DNA of 64,000 bases, taken from positions 1-64,000 of the forward strand of contig CAWEZI010000002.1 of the NCBI GenBank assembly GCA_963813525.1, written 5' to 3'. The first letter of the stretch is position 1. Every line of letters begins with the position of its first letter. This DNA is from Bog-756 sp963813525. GTDB taxonomy: Bacteria; Actinomycetota; Acidimicrobiia; Acidimicrobiales; RAAP-2. Positions 17,781 through 26,276 of this stretch are shown one piece after another. A program made the translations under genes and the position numbers. The notes beneath the pieces were generated by a model, which searched no databases, was not told where the DNA came from, and saw only the letters and a program-made list of their open reading frames with translations.

Positions 17781-18782
17781 TCAGGCTGGTGCCTGATCCC
17801 CCGGTCGGACTTGCGATGCCGCCGCCCGCAGGAGGTCCTCGGCCCCGACCGGTGCGCCCACGGCGTCGAGACCGAGGAGGGCGGCACCGAGCACCGGGGC
17901 GGCCTCCATTCGGCGGAAGGTGGCCCCTGGCGCGGCGACCAGGACGCCGGACTCGACCTGCTCGGCGAAGGGTCGGTAGGTGCTGTCGAACAGGCCGCCG
18001 CCGAGGACGATTTCGACCGGCAGGCGACCGAGTTCCAGTCGTCCCACAATGGCGGTGATCATGGCCACCACCTCTTCGGCCAGGATGCCGGTGGCGTCGA
18101 TCGACGCCGGGTCGCCGGAGGCAGCAGCGTCGAGGCACACCCGGGCCAGTTCGAAGAGGCGGCCGTACTCGAGGGTGCCGGTGTAGACGGCGCTGAGCAC
18201 CGCCTCGGGGTCGTCGAGGCCGAAATGGGCCGGGACCAGATGGGCCAGGGCAGTGGGTCCCCCCCGGCCGTCCCGGGCCCGCAGGGCCAGTCCGAGGGCC
18301 CGCACACCGAGCCACGACCCACCGGGGGCGAAATCGCCGGACAGCTCGGCCAGAGAGGGGAATCGTTCGACGGCGCCGTCGGGCCCGCGGCCGACGCAGT
18401 TGAGACCCGAGCCACACACCACCGCCACCCCCCAGCCCGATCGGGCTCCGGCCCGGAGCACGGCCACGGTGTCGTTGTGGAGGAGGTCACGGGTGGTCCA
18501 ACCCCCATTGTGGATGGCCCCGGTGAGGCGTTCCTCGTCCACCGGGAGGTCCACGCCGGCCATGCAGTACACCCCGGTGGCCGCAGCCGGCCGGGCCCGG
18601 GGATCAAGGCCGGCGCTCTGCAGAGCGGACTCGACGGTCGCCCCGAGCGCCTGCATGGCGCCCTCGATGCCGGAAAACTGGTGGTTGGAGCCGGCCCCCT
18701 GGGCGCCACCGAGGAGGGTGCCGCTGGTGTCGACCACCCACACGTCGGTCTTCGAGGCCCCCCCGTCGACGGCCAGAACCAC
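17781..18782 (-). CDS. BadF/BadG-type sugar kinase (N-acetylglucosamine kinase-like)
   Basis: 333 residues of the ASKHA ATPase fold: the phosphate-1 loop AVDGGASKTDVWVVD, phosphate-2 segment GVAVVCGSGLNCVG, and the adenosine motif VEIVLGGGLF. Relatives phosphorylate N-acetylglucosamine or glucosamine. The GTG at 18782 is chosen because the glycine-rich loop follows at once. It is the first gene of the kinase-GH13 operon and diverges from GH4 over 72 bp. The trio suggests phosphorylation of sugar units and hydrolysis of gluco-oligosaccharides. No transporter is beside it. Confidence 0.85.
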   Translation of the reverse strand: MVLAVDGGASKTDVWVVDTSGTLLGGAQGAGSNHQFSGIEGAMQALGATVESALQSAGLDPRARPAAATGVYCMAGVDLPVDEERLTGAIHNGGWTTRDLLHNDTVAVLRAGARSGWGVAVVCGSGLNCVGRGPDGAVERFPSLAELSGDFAPGGSWLGVRALGLALRARDGRGGPTALAHLVPAHFGLDDPEAVLSAVYTGTLEYGRLFELARVCLDAAASGDPASIDATGILAEEVVAMITAIVGRLELGRLPVEIVLGGGLFDSTYRPFAEQVESGVLVAAPGATFRRMEAAPVLGAALLGLDAVGAPVGAEDLLRAAASQVRPGDQAPA

Positions 18783-18854
18783 CGACTCGGCGGTCGGCCC
18801 GCCGCTCAACCGGCTCTCGCTCTCGGATGCACCCGGCGATGTTACGTTCCACAG

Positions 18855-20135
18855 GTGGGCACCAAAGTGGCTGTGGTCGGCGGCGGGAGCACCTATACAC
18901 CGGAGCTGGTGGACAGCCTCTGTACCCACGAGGACCGGCTGGTCGTCGATGAACTGGTCCTGCTCGATCCCGACGCCGACCGCCTGGACGCGGTGGGCGG
19001 TCTGGCCGAGCGGATCCTGCGAGGCCGCGGCTGGGCCGGAACTCTGGTCACCACCGATCAACGGGACCGGGCCGTCGACGGGGCCGACTTCGTCATCGTG
19101 CAGCTGCGGGTGGGTGGTCAGGCGGCCCGTCATACCGACGAAACGCTGCCTGTCGGTTACGGCTGTCTGGGCCAGGAGACGACGGGACCGGGCGGTTTGG
19201 CCAAAGCCCTGCGCACCGTCCCTCTGGTCCTCGACATCGCCGAAGAGATGGCGGAGCGCGCCGCCCCCGGCGCCTGGTTGGTCGACTTCACCAACCCGGT
19301 CGGGATCGTGACCCAGGCCTTGGTCGACCAGGGCCACCGGGCGGTGGGCCTGTGCAACGTGGCCATCCACGTCCAGCGCCGCATCGGCCACTACCTCGGG
19401 GTCGATCCCGACACCGTCGAGCTCGAGCACGTCGGACTCAACCATCTGACCTGGGTCCGGTCGGCGGTGGTCCGAGGAGTGGACCGACTGCCCGAACTGC
19501 TTGACCGCTTCGCCCCCGAGCTCGAACTGGAGAGCGGTGTGCCCGCCGGGCTTCTCCATCTGCTCGGAGCACTGCCGTCCTACTACCTCCACTACTACTA
19601 CTGCCTCGACCACAACCTGGCCGAGCAGTCCGCCCCCGGTTGGCGTTCGCGGGCCGAGGTGGTGGCCGAGCTCGAGGCCGAGCTGCTGACCGAGTACCGG
19701 GACCCGACCCTCACCACCAAACCCAAGAAGCTCTCCTACCGGGGCGGGGCCTTCTATTCGGAAGCGGCGGTGCGGTTGATCGCCTCCCTCCACGCCGACA
19801 CCGGCGACATCCAGGTGGTCGATGTGCGCAACGACGGTGCCATTCCCGGGCTGCCCGACGACGCCGTGGTCGAGGTTCCGTGCACAGTCGGACGACAGGG
19901 CGCCCAGCCTCTGTCCCAGCGGGCTCTGCCTCCCGACATGTCCGGTCTGGTCGCCCACTGCAAGGCGTACGAACGACTGGCCGTGGAGGCCGCCTTTTCG
20001 GGGAGCAGGGCGGCCATGATCCGGGCCCTGGTGGTCAATCCTCTGGTGGGCCAGTACCCGAAGGCCGAGCAGCTGGCCGATACCCTCCTGGCCGCCAACC
20101 GCCGCTACCTGCCCCGGTTCTTCCCCGAGGGCTGA
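18855..20135 (+). CDS. GH4 6-phospho-beta-glucosidase-like enzyme
   Basis: 426 residues of the NAD- and Mn-dependent GH4 family. KVAVVGGGSTYTPELVDSL is the NAD-binding start, FTNPVGIVTQAL follows, and the metal-binding Cys and His appear in GLCNVAIHVQRRIG and VGLNHLTW. GH4 enzymes cleave phosphorylated glycosides by oxidation, elimination and reduction. It starts at a GTG. Its last 100 bp overlap the end of the convergent membrane-protein gene. A second, decayed copy of its last 136 bp lies at 26108-26243. Confidence 0.92.
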   Translation: MGTKVAVVGGGSTYTPELVDSLCTHEDRLVVDELVLLDPDADRLDAVGGLAERILRGRGWAGTLVTTDQRDRAVDGADFVIVQLRVGGQAARHTDETLPVGYGCLGQETTGPGGLAKALRTVPLVLDIAEEMAERAAPGAWLVDFTNPVGIVTQALVDQGHRAVGLCNVAIHVQRRIGHYLGVDPDTVELEHVGLNHLTWVRSAVVRGVDRLPELLDRFAPELELESGVPAGLLHLLGALPSYYLHYYYCLDHNLAEQSAPGWRSRAEVVAELEAELLTEYRDPTLTTKPKKLSYRGGAFYSEAAVRLIASLHADTGDIQVVDVRNDGAIPGLPDDAVVEVPCTVGRQGAQPLSQRALPPDMSGLVAHCKAYERLAVEAAFSGSRAAMIRALVVNPLVGQYPKAEQLADTLLAANRRYLPRFFPEG

Positions 20136-21399
20136 ACGGCCCGGGGCCACCCGGCCCCGGTGCGGTGGTGGACGGAAAGGGAGGCGGGACGGTGAGCAGC
20201 TCGGCGCCGGCCACAGCCACGGCCGCCACGGCCAGGACCAAGGTACCCACGGCGTCGACCACGTCGTTGGCCGGTCGGAAGGCCACGAAGAAGGCGGCTG
20301 CCGCGCACCAGGACAGCGAGCGGGTCGGCCATCGCCGGGCCACCAGGTCGAGCAGGAAGATGAGGACGCTGGTGGCCAGCAGGTAGTACGGGAAGACGAC
20401 CGATTCGAAGACCAACCGACTGGCCACGCAGGCCAGGGCCAGGGCCACGCCGGCGGTAGGCGTCTCCAGCGCAGTCCCCCAACGCCGCCGGGCCCACAGG
20501 CAGGCCACCACAGCGAAGAGCACCGGGGCGTCGCGGGCGACGGCCGACGACACATGGCCGGTGGCTCCGGCCAGGCTGACCACCGTTGACCCGGCCACAG
20601 CCCCACCGGCGCTGAACCCGCTCAGATTCTCGAGCGTAGCGTGGGGGGCGGCAGCCAGAAAGGGGAGGAGGCCGACGGCGAACACGGCAACAGCAGGCCC
20701 GGCCAGGCGCAAACGCGACCGGCCGTCGGGGCAGACGGCCAGGGCGGGGAGGAGGACGAGGACGGCGAACTGCTTGGTCAGGCAGGCGGCGCCGAACAGC
20801 ACCCCGGCCAGTACCCACCGCCGCCGGAAGGTCTGGGCCAGCGCGCCGAGGGCGAGCCCCAGGCTCACAATGTCCTGCGGGTGGAAGAGCTGCACGATGG
20901 CGCTGCTGGCCGCCGGGAGGAAGGCCAGGAACACCAGCAGCACCGCCTGACGACCGAGGTCGGCGTTACCGGTGGCCCGGAGGAGGGCCAGTGCGCCGAG
21001 GGCCAGGACCAACCAGCCGGCCAGCCCAAGAACCCCCTGGGCGCGATACCAGGGGGGAAGGACGACCCCGTTCGGGGCTCGCCGGTCGCCCGGCCACGAC
21101 CAGGTCGGCGACCCGATGAGGGAGGGAAACGCAGCGACGAGGGGTGCGGCCAGGATGGCGTAGCCGGGCGGGTTGGGCAGGCCGGTGTCGGAGGCGGCCT
21201 GGCCGAGGTCGCCGTGGGCCAGGGACGAGGTCACCGCGGTCAGAGGGGGGGTATCGCCTCCGGGCGGAGGCCCGTGGCGCACGGCCACGATTCCCATGTA
21301 GCAGGCCGTGGCCGCCACCAAAAGAGCGACGGCCGCCCATCGGCGGGGCAGGAACGCTTTCGTGTCCGTGGCCCTCCGCCGGCTGTCGGACGCCGTCAC
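20035..21399 (-). CDS. Polytopic membrane protein, glycosyltransferase-C-like
   Basis: 454 residues with about ten membrane helices. Features resembling polyprenyl-linked mannosyltransferases are the outward loop after helix 1 (HGPPPGGDTPPLTAV), a LPNPPGYAILAAPL segment and the lengthy helical core with KQFAVLVLLPAL. I cannot identify the exact family. The last 35 or so residues (GWRPGGYRPAARPSGTGPPED) are read from the antisense strand of the GH4 3' end. The native end of the gene may therefore have been replaced when this block came to lie beside GH4. It diverges from the ligase/GH43 fusion. Confidence 0.7.
   Translation of the reverse strand: MTASDSRRRATDTKAFLPRRWAAVALLVAATACYMGIVAVRHGPPPGGDTPPLTAVTSSLAHGDLGQAASDTGLPNPPGYAILAAPLVAAFPSLIGSPTWSWPGDRRAPNGVVLPPWYRAQGVLGLAGWLVLALGALALLRATGNADLGRQAVLLVFLAFLPAASSAIVQLFHPQDIVSLGLALGALAQTFRRRWVLAGVLFGAACLTKQFAVLVLLPALAVCPDGRSRLRLAGPAVAVFAVGLLPFLAAAPHATLENLSGFSAGGAVAGSTVVSLAGATGHVSSAVARDAPVLFAVVACLWARRRWGTALETPTAGVALALACVASRLVFESVVFPYYLLATSVLIFLLDLVARRWPTRSLSWCAAAAFFVAFRPANDVVDAVGTLVLAVAAVAVAGAELLTVPPPFPSTTAPGPGGPGPFSPRGRTGAGSGGWRPGGYRPAARPSGTGPPED
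20141..20160. terminator. Perfect GC stem-loop after GH4
   Basis: CCGGGGCC and GGCCCCGG form an 8-bp perfect stem around ACCC, 5 bp after the GH4 stop. It lies inside the 3' part of the convergent gene. It is probably a GH4 terminator, without a T-run. Confidence 0.5.
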
Positions 21400-21538
21400 C
21401 TGAGCTCCCTCACGCCCGAGTCCGATGGCGCCACCCTACCCACGGGCCGCCGCACAGGTGGAGGTCGGGTCGGCCGTGGGAGGCTGGGGGGCGAGGAGGC
21501 ACCTGTGCGCACCGCCGTCGTCCCGTCCCGCTCTGGAC

Positions 21539-24121
21539 ATGGAACCCGCTGAGTCTGTCGTCACCGGAGGTACGGCCACCGGAAGTACGGCAACCGCAGG
21601 TACCGCGTCGGAGGTGGCCCTCCTGACCGACCCGGCAGGACGACCCGGGGTCCCCGGCACCGACGGCGCCCCCTCTCCGGCGACGGACCCGCCCGAACCT
21701 GGCCGGGGTCCGGTGGTCAGCGTGGCCACTCTGGCCGCGGTGGTGATCGGGATGGCGGCAGCCGCCCTCTACCGGCAGGGCGCCTTCTACCCCCGGGACG
21801 CCTTCGGCCTGGCCGTGGCCTGCCTCGCTCTGGCCGTCGTGGCTCTCCTGGTCCGAAGGGACCGGGCCAGCCTGGCGGTGGCCCTGGTCGTCGGGTGTCT
21901 GGCCGGCTGGTGGTTGGTGCGGGCGCTCATGGAGCGGAGTCCCGACGCCTTCCTGCCCTTCGGGGCCGCCGCCCTCGGTTTCCTCGCCGCCTTTGTGGCC
22001 GTGCGGGGCCTCGGAGAGCGGGACCGGGCCCGGGTAGCCGGGGCCGTGGTGGCCATCGGCACCTTGAGCGCCGCCGCGGGGGTAGTCGGCGGGCTGGGCC
22101 GCTGGCACCCGTTGGCCCAAAGGATCGACGGGGTGTGGGTGGTGTCGACCACCCTGACTTATCCGGCGGCTTCCGCTGTGCTCTTCATTGTCACCCTGCT
22201 GGTCGGTCTGGCCCTCGACCTCAGCCGGTGGTGGCCCCGGCTGGCCGTCTGTCTCGGGCTGATGGCTTTGATCGGGACGCAGAGCCGCTGGGAATTGGTG
22301 GCCCTGGCCGTCGGCGGTCTACTGGTCCCCCGGGACCGGTGGCGCCTGGCGCTGAGGCCGCTGGCCATGGGAGCCCTGGGGGGAGCCGTGGTGGTGGGAT
22401 CGGCCTCCGGTGGACCTCCGCAGTGGTGGTCGTGGTCGGCCGTGGCCGTGGTGGCAGCGGCTTCCACCCTGGCACCGGGGCGGATGATGGTCCGGTGGGG
22501 AGCCTTCCGGTCCGGCCCCGGCAGCCGGGGGGCCCGATGGCTGGCCACGGCGGCCTTCGTGGTGGTGATCGGCTTCTCCGTCCTGGTGGTCGTCCATCCG
22601 CCCGTCGGGCGGACGTTGGGCCCGACGGAGGCCCAGGGTCAGACATTGGCCTGGACGGCCGCCGGTCAGGCATGGCGGTCCTCGCCGATCACCGGCACCG
22701 GACCTCCGCGCTCGCATACCACCGGCGGCCCGGTGAGCACCTATCCGGGACTGGTGCCCGACGGGTACCTGACCATCCTGGCCGAGGGGGGGATCATCGG
22801 GCTGGTCCTGCTGGTGGCGGTGGGAGCCGCCGTGGTGGCCACCTTCGAAAGGCGCGACCTGCTTTCGTCCGCCGCGGTGGGTGCCGTCGCCGCCTTCGCC
22901 GTGGCCGGGATCGTGGACTACGACTGGTTGCTGCCCGGACTGGCCCTGGTGGGTGGATGCGTGGCCGGCCTGGCCTCGGGACTTCCCTCTGGAGACCGGC
23001 CGGTTCTCCCGCCTGGGCCGTCGCTCCCACCCGGGTCGCCGTCCTCACCCGGGCCGGTACCGGCCGTCTCCTCCCGCCACCGCCGACTGGTGGCTCCCGG
23101 GTTGTGGGTGGCGGCGGTCGTCCTGCTGGTGGTCATCCAGTTGCTGGTCGGTGCGGCCCGGCAGGCGGGAGGAACCACCCCGACCCCGACCCCGCCGCTC
23201 CCCACCCGCCATCCTGAGGCACCGGCCCGGGTCATCCTGACCGGGGCCGATCCAACCGATCCCTTCATGATCAGGGTGGGGGGACACGACTACCTGTACA
23301 CCAGCGAGGGGATCACCTTCTTGAACGTCCCCCTGCGCATCGGCTCCCCGGGACACTGGGGGCGGGTCCGCGAGGCCCTCCCCCGTCTGCCGGCCTGGGC
23401 GGAAGGGGGGATCACCTGGGCCCCCGACGTCCATCGGGTGAAAGGAGGTTGGGCCCTCTACTTCACCGCCGTGCTGAAGGGGGTCAACCCCTTCACCCAC
23501 TGCATCGGATCGGCCTTCGCCTCCTCGCCGGCCGGTCCGTTCGTCCCCACCGACAGCCCCTTCATCTGCCAGCTGGACCACCGCGGCTCCATCGACGCCC
23601 GGGTCTTCGCCCAGCCAGGGGGAGGGCTTGTCCTTCTGTGGAAGTCGGAGGACAACGCCAATCCTTCCGTGCCCGGACCGGACCAGAACGGGTTTACCGG
23701 CATCTACGCCCAGAGCCTGAGCCCCGACGGACGCACCCTGTTGGGCGAGCCGGTCAAGATCCTGGCCCCCACGGAGCCCTGGGAGGGGACGATCGTCGAG
23801 GCCCCCGACATGATCGAGGCGTGGGGTACCTACTGGCTGTTCTTCTCGGGCAACTGGTACGACTCGACGTCCTACGGGATCGGGGTGGCCGCCTGCCAGA
23901 GCCCGTTCGGGCCCTGCACCGATCCCGATCCGCTGCCTTTCATCGGCTCCAACCTGCAGGGAGCCGGACCGGGCGAGGCGTCGCTCTTCCGGGACGGGAG
24001 CTCGGTCTTCCTGCTGTACAACCCCTTCAAGGCCAACGACCCCGGCCCGGTCATCCCCCGACCGGTGGTCATGGTGCGCCTGGGGTTCACGCCCAAGGGC
24101 CCGTACCTGGCCGCCGGCTGA
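21539..24121 (+). CDS. Fusion: O-antigen-ligase-like membrane domain plus GH43-type beta-propeller
   Basis: About 860 residues. After a polar Thr/Pro-rich head come some ten membrane helices (to about residue 570) with an O-antigen polymerase/ligase-like loop (AQGQTLAWTAAGQAWRSSPITGTGPPRSHTT then YLTILAEGGIIG). A Pro-rich linker, one more helix and TPTPTPPLPT lead into a GH43-like domain: DPFMIRVGGHDYLYTS (base Asp), SIDARVF (modulating Asp) and IVEAPDMIEAWGTYWLFFSG (acid Glu). It may polymerise or transfer glycan and trim furanosides at the outer membrane face. The start is uncertain: an ATG at 21425 is also in frame and neither has a good ribosome-binding site. Confidence 0.8.
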   Translation: MEPAESVVTGGTATGSTATAGTASEVALLTDPAGRPGVPGTDGAPSPATDPPEPGRGPVVSVATLAAVVIGMAAAALYRQGAFYPRDAFGLAVACLALAVVALLVRRDRASLAVALVVGCLAGWWLVRALMERSPDAFLPFGAAALGFLAAFVAVRGLGERDRARVAGAVVAIGTLSAAAGVVGGLGRWHPLAQRIDGVWVVSTTLTYPAASAVLFIVTLLVGLALDLSRWWPRLAVCLGLMALIGTQSRWELVALAVGGLLVPRDRWRLALRPLAMGALGGAVVVGSASGGPPQWWSWSAVAVVAAASTLAPGRMMVRWGAFRSGPGSRGARWLATAAFVVVIGFSVLVVVHPPVGRTLGPTEAQGQTLAWTAAGQAWRSSPITGTGPPRSHTTGGPVSTYPGLVPDGYLTILAEGGIIGLVLLVAVGAAVVATFERRDLLSSAAVGAVAAFAVAGIVDYDWLLPGLALVGGCVAGLASGLPSGDRPVLPPGPSLPPGSPSSPGPVPAVSSRHRRLVAPGLWVAAVVLLVVIQLLVGAARQAGGTTPTPTPPLPTRHPEAPARVILTGADPTDPFMIRVGGHDYLYTSEGITFLNVPLRIGSPGHWGRVREALPRLPAWAEGGITWAPDVHRVKGGWALYFTAVLKGVNPFTHCIGSAFASSPAGPFVPTDSPFICQLDHRGSIDARVFAQPGGGLVLLWKSEDNANPSVPGPDQNGFTGIYAQSLSPDGRTLLGEPVKILAPTEPWEGTIVEAPDMIEAWGTYWLFFSGNWYDSTSYGIGVAACQSPFGPCTDPDPLPFIGSNLQGAGPGEASLFRDGSSVFLLYNPFKANDPGPVIPRPVVMVRLGFTPKGPYLAAG

Positions 24122-24137
24122 GGGTGACCGGCGGTGG

Positions 24138-24159
24138 CCGCCCCGGGTGCCCGGGGCGG
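24138..24159. terminator. Strong GC hairpin after the fusion gene
   Basis: CCGCCCCG and CGGGGCGG pair perfectly around a 6-nt loop, 16 bp after the stop codon. It is a likely terminator for the fusion gene. Confidence 0.6.
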
Positions 24160-24218
24160 GGGTGGGCTAACCTGACACCGGCTTCGGGACGGAGCCGAGG
24201 CGGATCGGGGGCGTGGCG

Positions 24219-26090
24219 ATGAAGCGGTGGCAGCAGTGGGCACGGTTGGGGGTTATCGCCGCCGCCAGTTTCGTCCTGTTGGTGACCGTCCTGCCCCAGG
24301 TGGCCTCGGGCATCGGACTGGGTTCACTCGGGGCCCGGCTCTCGAGCTCCGCCTCGTGCAGCGGATCGAGCGGCAGTTCGTCGGGCAGCTCTTCTTCGAG
24401 CCAGTGTTCGTCGGGCACTGTCACCGGCAGCGTGGCCGTGACCGGGGCCCCGAACGGGTTCGTTCCCGCTTATATCGGTATGGGCGCCTGTCCCTCGTCC
24501 CGCCCCCCGGTTCAGTTGTGCGCCGACCCGGACTACACGTTGGCCGAAGATGGGACGTACAGCCTCTCGCTTGCCAAGGGGACCTGGGACGTCGCCGCCT
24601 TCTACGAGGTCAATCCCCTGGGCGGTGTCTTCCTGGGCACGTTCGAGACGATCACCGTCCACTCCGGCGGTTCGGTGAACGAGAACCTGACCGTTGCCTA
24701 CCAGAAACCGTCCACCGTCAAGGGGCAGGTGCGGGTGACCGGCGTCCCCAAAGGCCTACCGGTACAGGAGCTCTCTGTCCTGCTGTGCCCCTCCTACGCC
24801 CCCTACAACGGCGTCGACCAGTCCATCGCCTGTGTGAGTGACTACAGCGACGGGAACGGCAACTCGATCACGTCGTGGAACTACAAGATCAGCGGTCTGC
24901 CGGCCGGATCGTGGACGGCCTACCCCGGCTACTGCACCGAGTACGGGTGTCCCATCAACGCCGAGGCGGGCACGCCGGTGACGCTGGTCGTCGGCCGAAC
25001 GGCCAAAGCCGACCTCACCACCCCGTTCCTCTTCCCCGGGGAGGGGCTCCTGACGGCCACCGTGACCGTGACCGGGGCCCCGGCCGGCTTCGACGACCAG
25101 GTGGCCGTCACCGCCTGTCCGACCCACACGACCGACCAGTGCCAGACCTTCTACCCGGACGAGATCATCGACGGTACCGTCCCTCCGGACGAAATCGACT
25201 CGGTCACCGTCCTCCTGACCGCCGGGTCGTGGACCGTTTCGGGCATGTATCTGGCCGATCCATTCGACAACGCGGTGCCGGGCCCGAGCCAAAAGGTCAA
25301 GGTGACCGGGGGGGACACCGCCACGGTGGCGCTCACCGTTCCCTACCAGGTGCCGGGTACGGCCGCCGGCTCCATCGCGGTGACCGGGATCCCGGCCCAC
25401 ACCAAGGTTCTCGACTACACGGTGCTGGCCTGTCCCGCTTCCGCACCGTATGACGGGCTCGAGGTCTCCCCCGAGTGCGCCAGTGAGTATTCGGGCCCTG
25501 CCGGTTCCGGGTCCGGCGGCGGTGTCATCGTGAACCCTGAAGGCACCGCCGAAACCACCGCCCGCACTGCGGTAAAAGCCGGCGCCCTGCGCCCGCCCGC
25601 CCCGCGCCGGGAGCACGCCGGGTCACCCTACGACGCCTACCAGTTCACATCGCTGACCCCGGGGGCGTGGATCCTCTATCCGGGCTACCAGACGGCGTTC
25701 GGCTCCTACCTGGACCCGACGGGCACCACGGTCACGGTGACGGCCGGGTCCATCACCAAACAAGTGCTCAGCGTCCCCTATCAGCCGGTCACCGTGGGGG
25801 CCGTGGTGGGCCAGCTCGACGTGGTGGGTGCGCCTCCCGAGGGGTACGAGGCGGGGGTCGAGGCCTGCACGGCACCGCCCACGGCCACCTCGTGTTCGGG
25901 CGAGCAGGCCGTGTTCATCGAGACGGGTTCTGCCTATCAGCTCCCGCTGCCCCCGGGGACCTGGTGGGTGGCCGGCTTCGCTCAACTGTTCACCGGCAAC
26001 TATGACCAGTTCATCAGTGCGCCGCGGAAGGTGACGGTCAGCGTCGGCGCCCAGCACAAGGTCAACTTCACCGTCACCGTCGGCTCCTGA
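24219..26090 (+). CDS. Secreted protein with five related beta-sandwich-like repeats
   Basis: 623 residues: a signal peptide (KRWQQWARLGVIAAASFVLL), a Ser-rich linker (SSSASCSGSSGSSSGSSSSS) and five repeats, each starting with a strand like TVTGSVAVTGAPNGF, VKGQVRVTGVPKG, LTATVTVTGAPAGF, AAGSIAVTGIPAH or VVGQLDVVGAPPEGY. Each then has an ACP or similar Cys-containing segment. Repeats 2 and 4 are longer (CPSYAPYNGVDQSIACVSDY and CPASAPYDGLEVSPECASEY), giving an A-B-A-B-A order. The fold is probably carboxypeptidase-regulatory- or transthyretin-like with internal disulphides; no enzyme motif is seen. The ATG at 24219 is preferred to a GTG two codons earlier. A surface or envelope role is inferred. 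Confidence 0.75.
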   Translation: MKRWQQWARLGVIAAASFVLLVTVLPQVASGIGLGSLGARLSSSASCSGSSGSSSGSSSSSQCSSGTVTGSVAVTGAPNGFVPAYIGMGACPSSRPPVQLCADPDYTLAEDGTYSLSLAKGTWDVAAFYEVNPLGGVFLGTFETITVHSGGSVNENLTVAYQKPSTVKGQVRVTGVPKGLPVQELSVLLCPSYAPYNGVDQSIACVSDYSDGNGNSITSWNYKISGLPAGSWTAYPGYCTEYGCPINAEAGTPVTLVVGRTAKADLTTPFLFPGEGLLTATVTVTGAPAGFDDQVAVTACPTHTTDQCQTFYPDEIIDGTVPPDEIDSVTVLLTAGSWTVSGMYLADPFDNAVPGPSQKVKVTGGDTATVALTVPYQVPGTAAGSIAVTGIPAHTKVLDYTVLACPASAPYDGLEVSPECASEYSGPAGSGSGGGVIVNPEGTAETTARTAVKAGALRPPAPRREHAGSPYDAYQFTSLTPGAWILYPGYQTAFGSYLDPTGTTVTVTAGSITKQVLSVPYQPVTVGAVVGQLDVVGAPPEGYEAGVEACTAPPTATSCSGEQAVFIETGSAYQLPLPPGTWWVAGFAQLFTGNYDQFISAPRKVTVSVGAQHKVNFTVTVGS

Positions 26091-26107
26091 ACGCCGGTCG
26101 CCCTGCC

Positions 26108-26243
26108 GGGGAGCAGGGCGACCATGGTCCGCGCCCTGGTGGTCAATCCTCTGGTGGGCCAGTGCCCGAAGGCCGAGCAGCAGGCCGATTCCCTCCTGAC
26201 CGCCAACCGCCACTAGCTACCCCGCTTCCTCCCTGAGGGCTGG
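26108..26243 (+). pseudogene. Decayed copy of the 3' end of the GH4 gene
   Basis: These 136 bp match 20000-20135 colinearly with about 14 mismatches counted by eye (about 90% identity), without gaps. The encoded tail reads like RALVVNPLVGQCPKAEQQAD, but a TAG interrupts it near 26215 and the original TGA stop has become TGG. Similarity fades upstream within about 12-15 bp and ends downstream at once. It is not expressed as a protein of its own. With the intact GH4 end it forms a direct repeat around a 6-kb block. Confidence 0.85.
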
Positions 26244-26276
26244 CCCGGTCCACCGGTGGGGGCGGTCGGGAGCGGG

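Noticed and set aside
20136..26107. Classical integrative element with integrase
   Set aside because: The flanking GH4 repeats fit insertion at a gene end, but no integrase, excisionase or replication gene is present. Kept as a finding on the repeats only.
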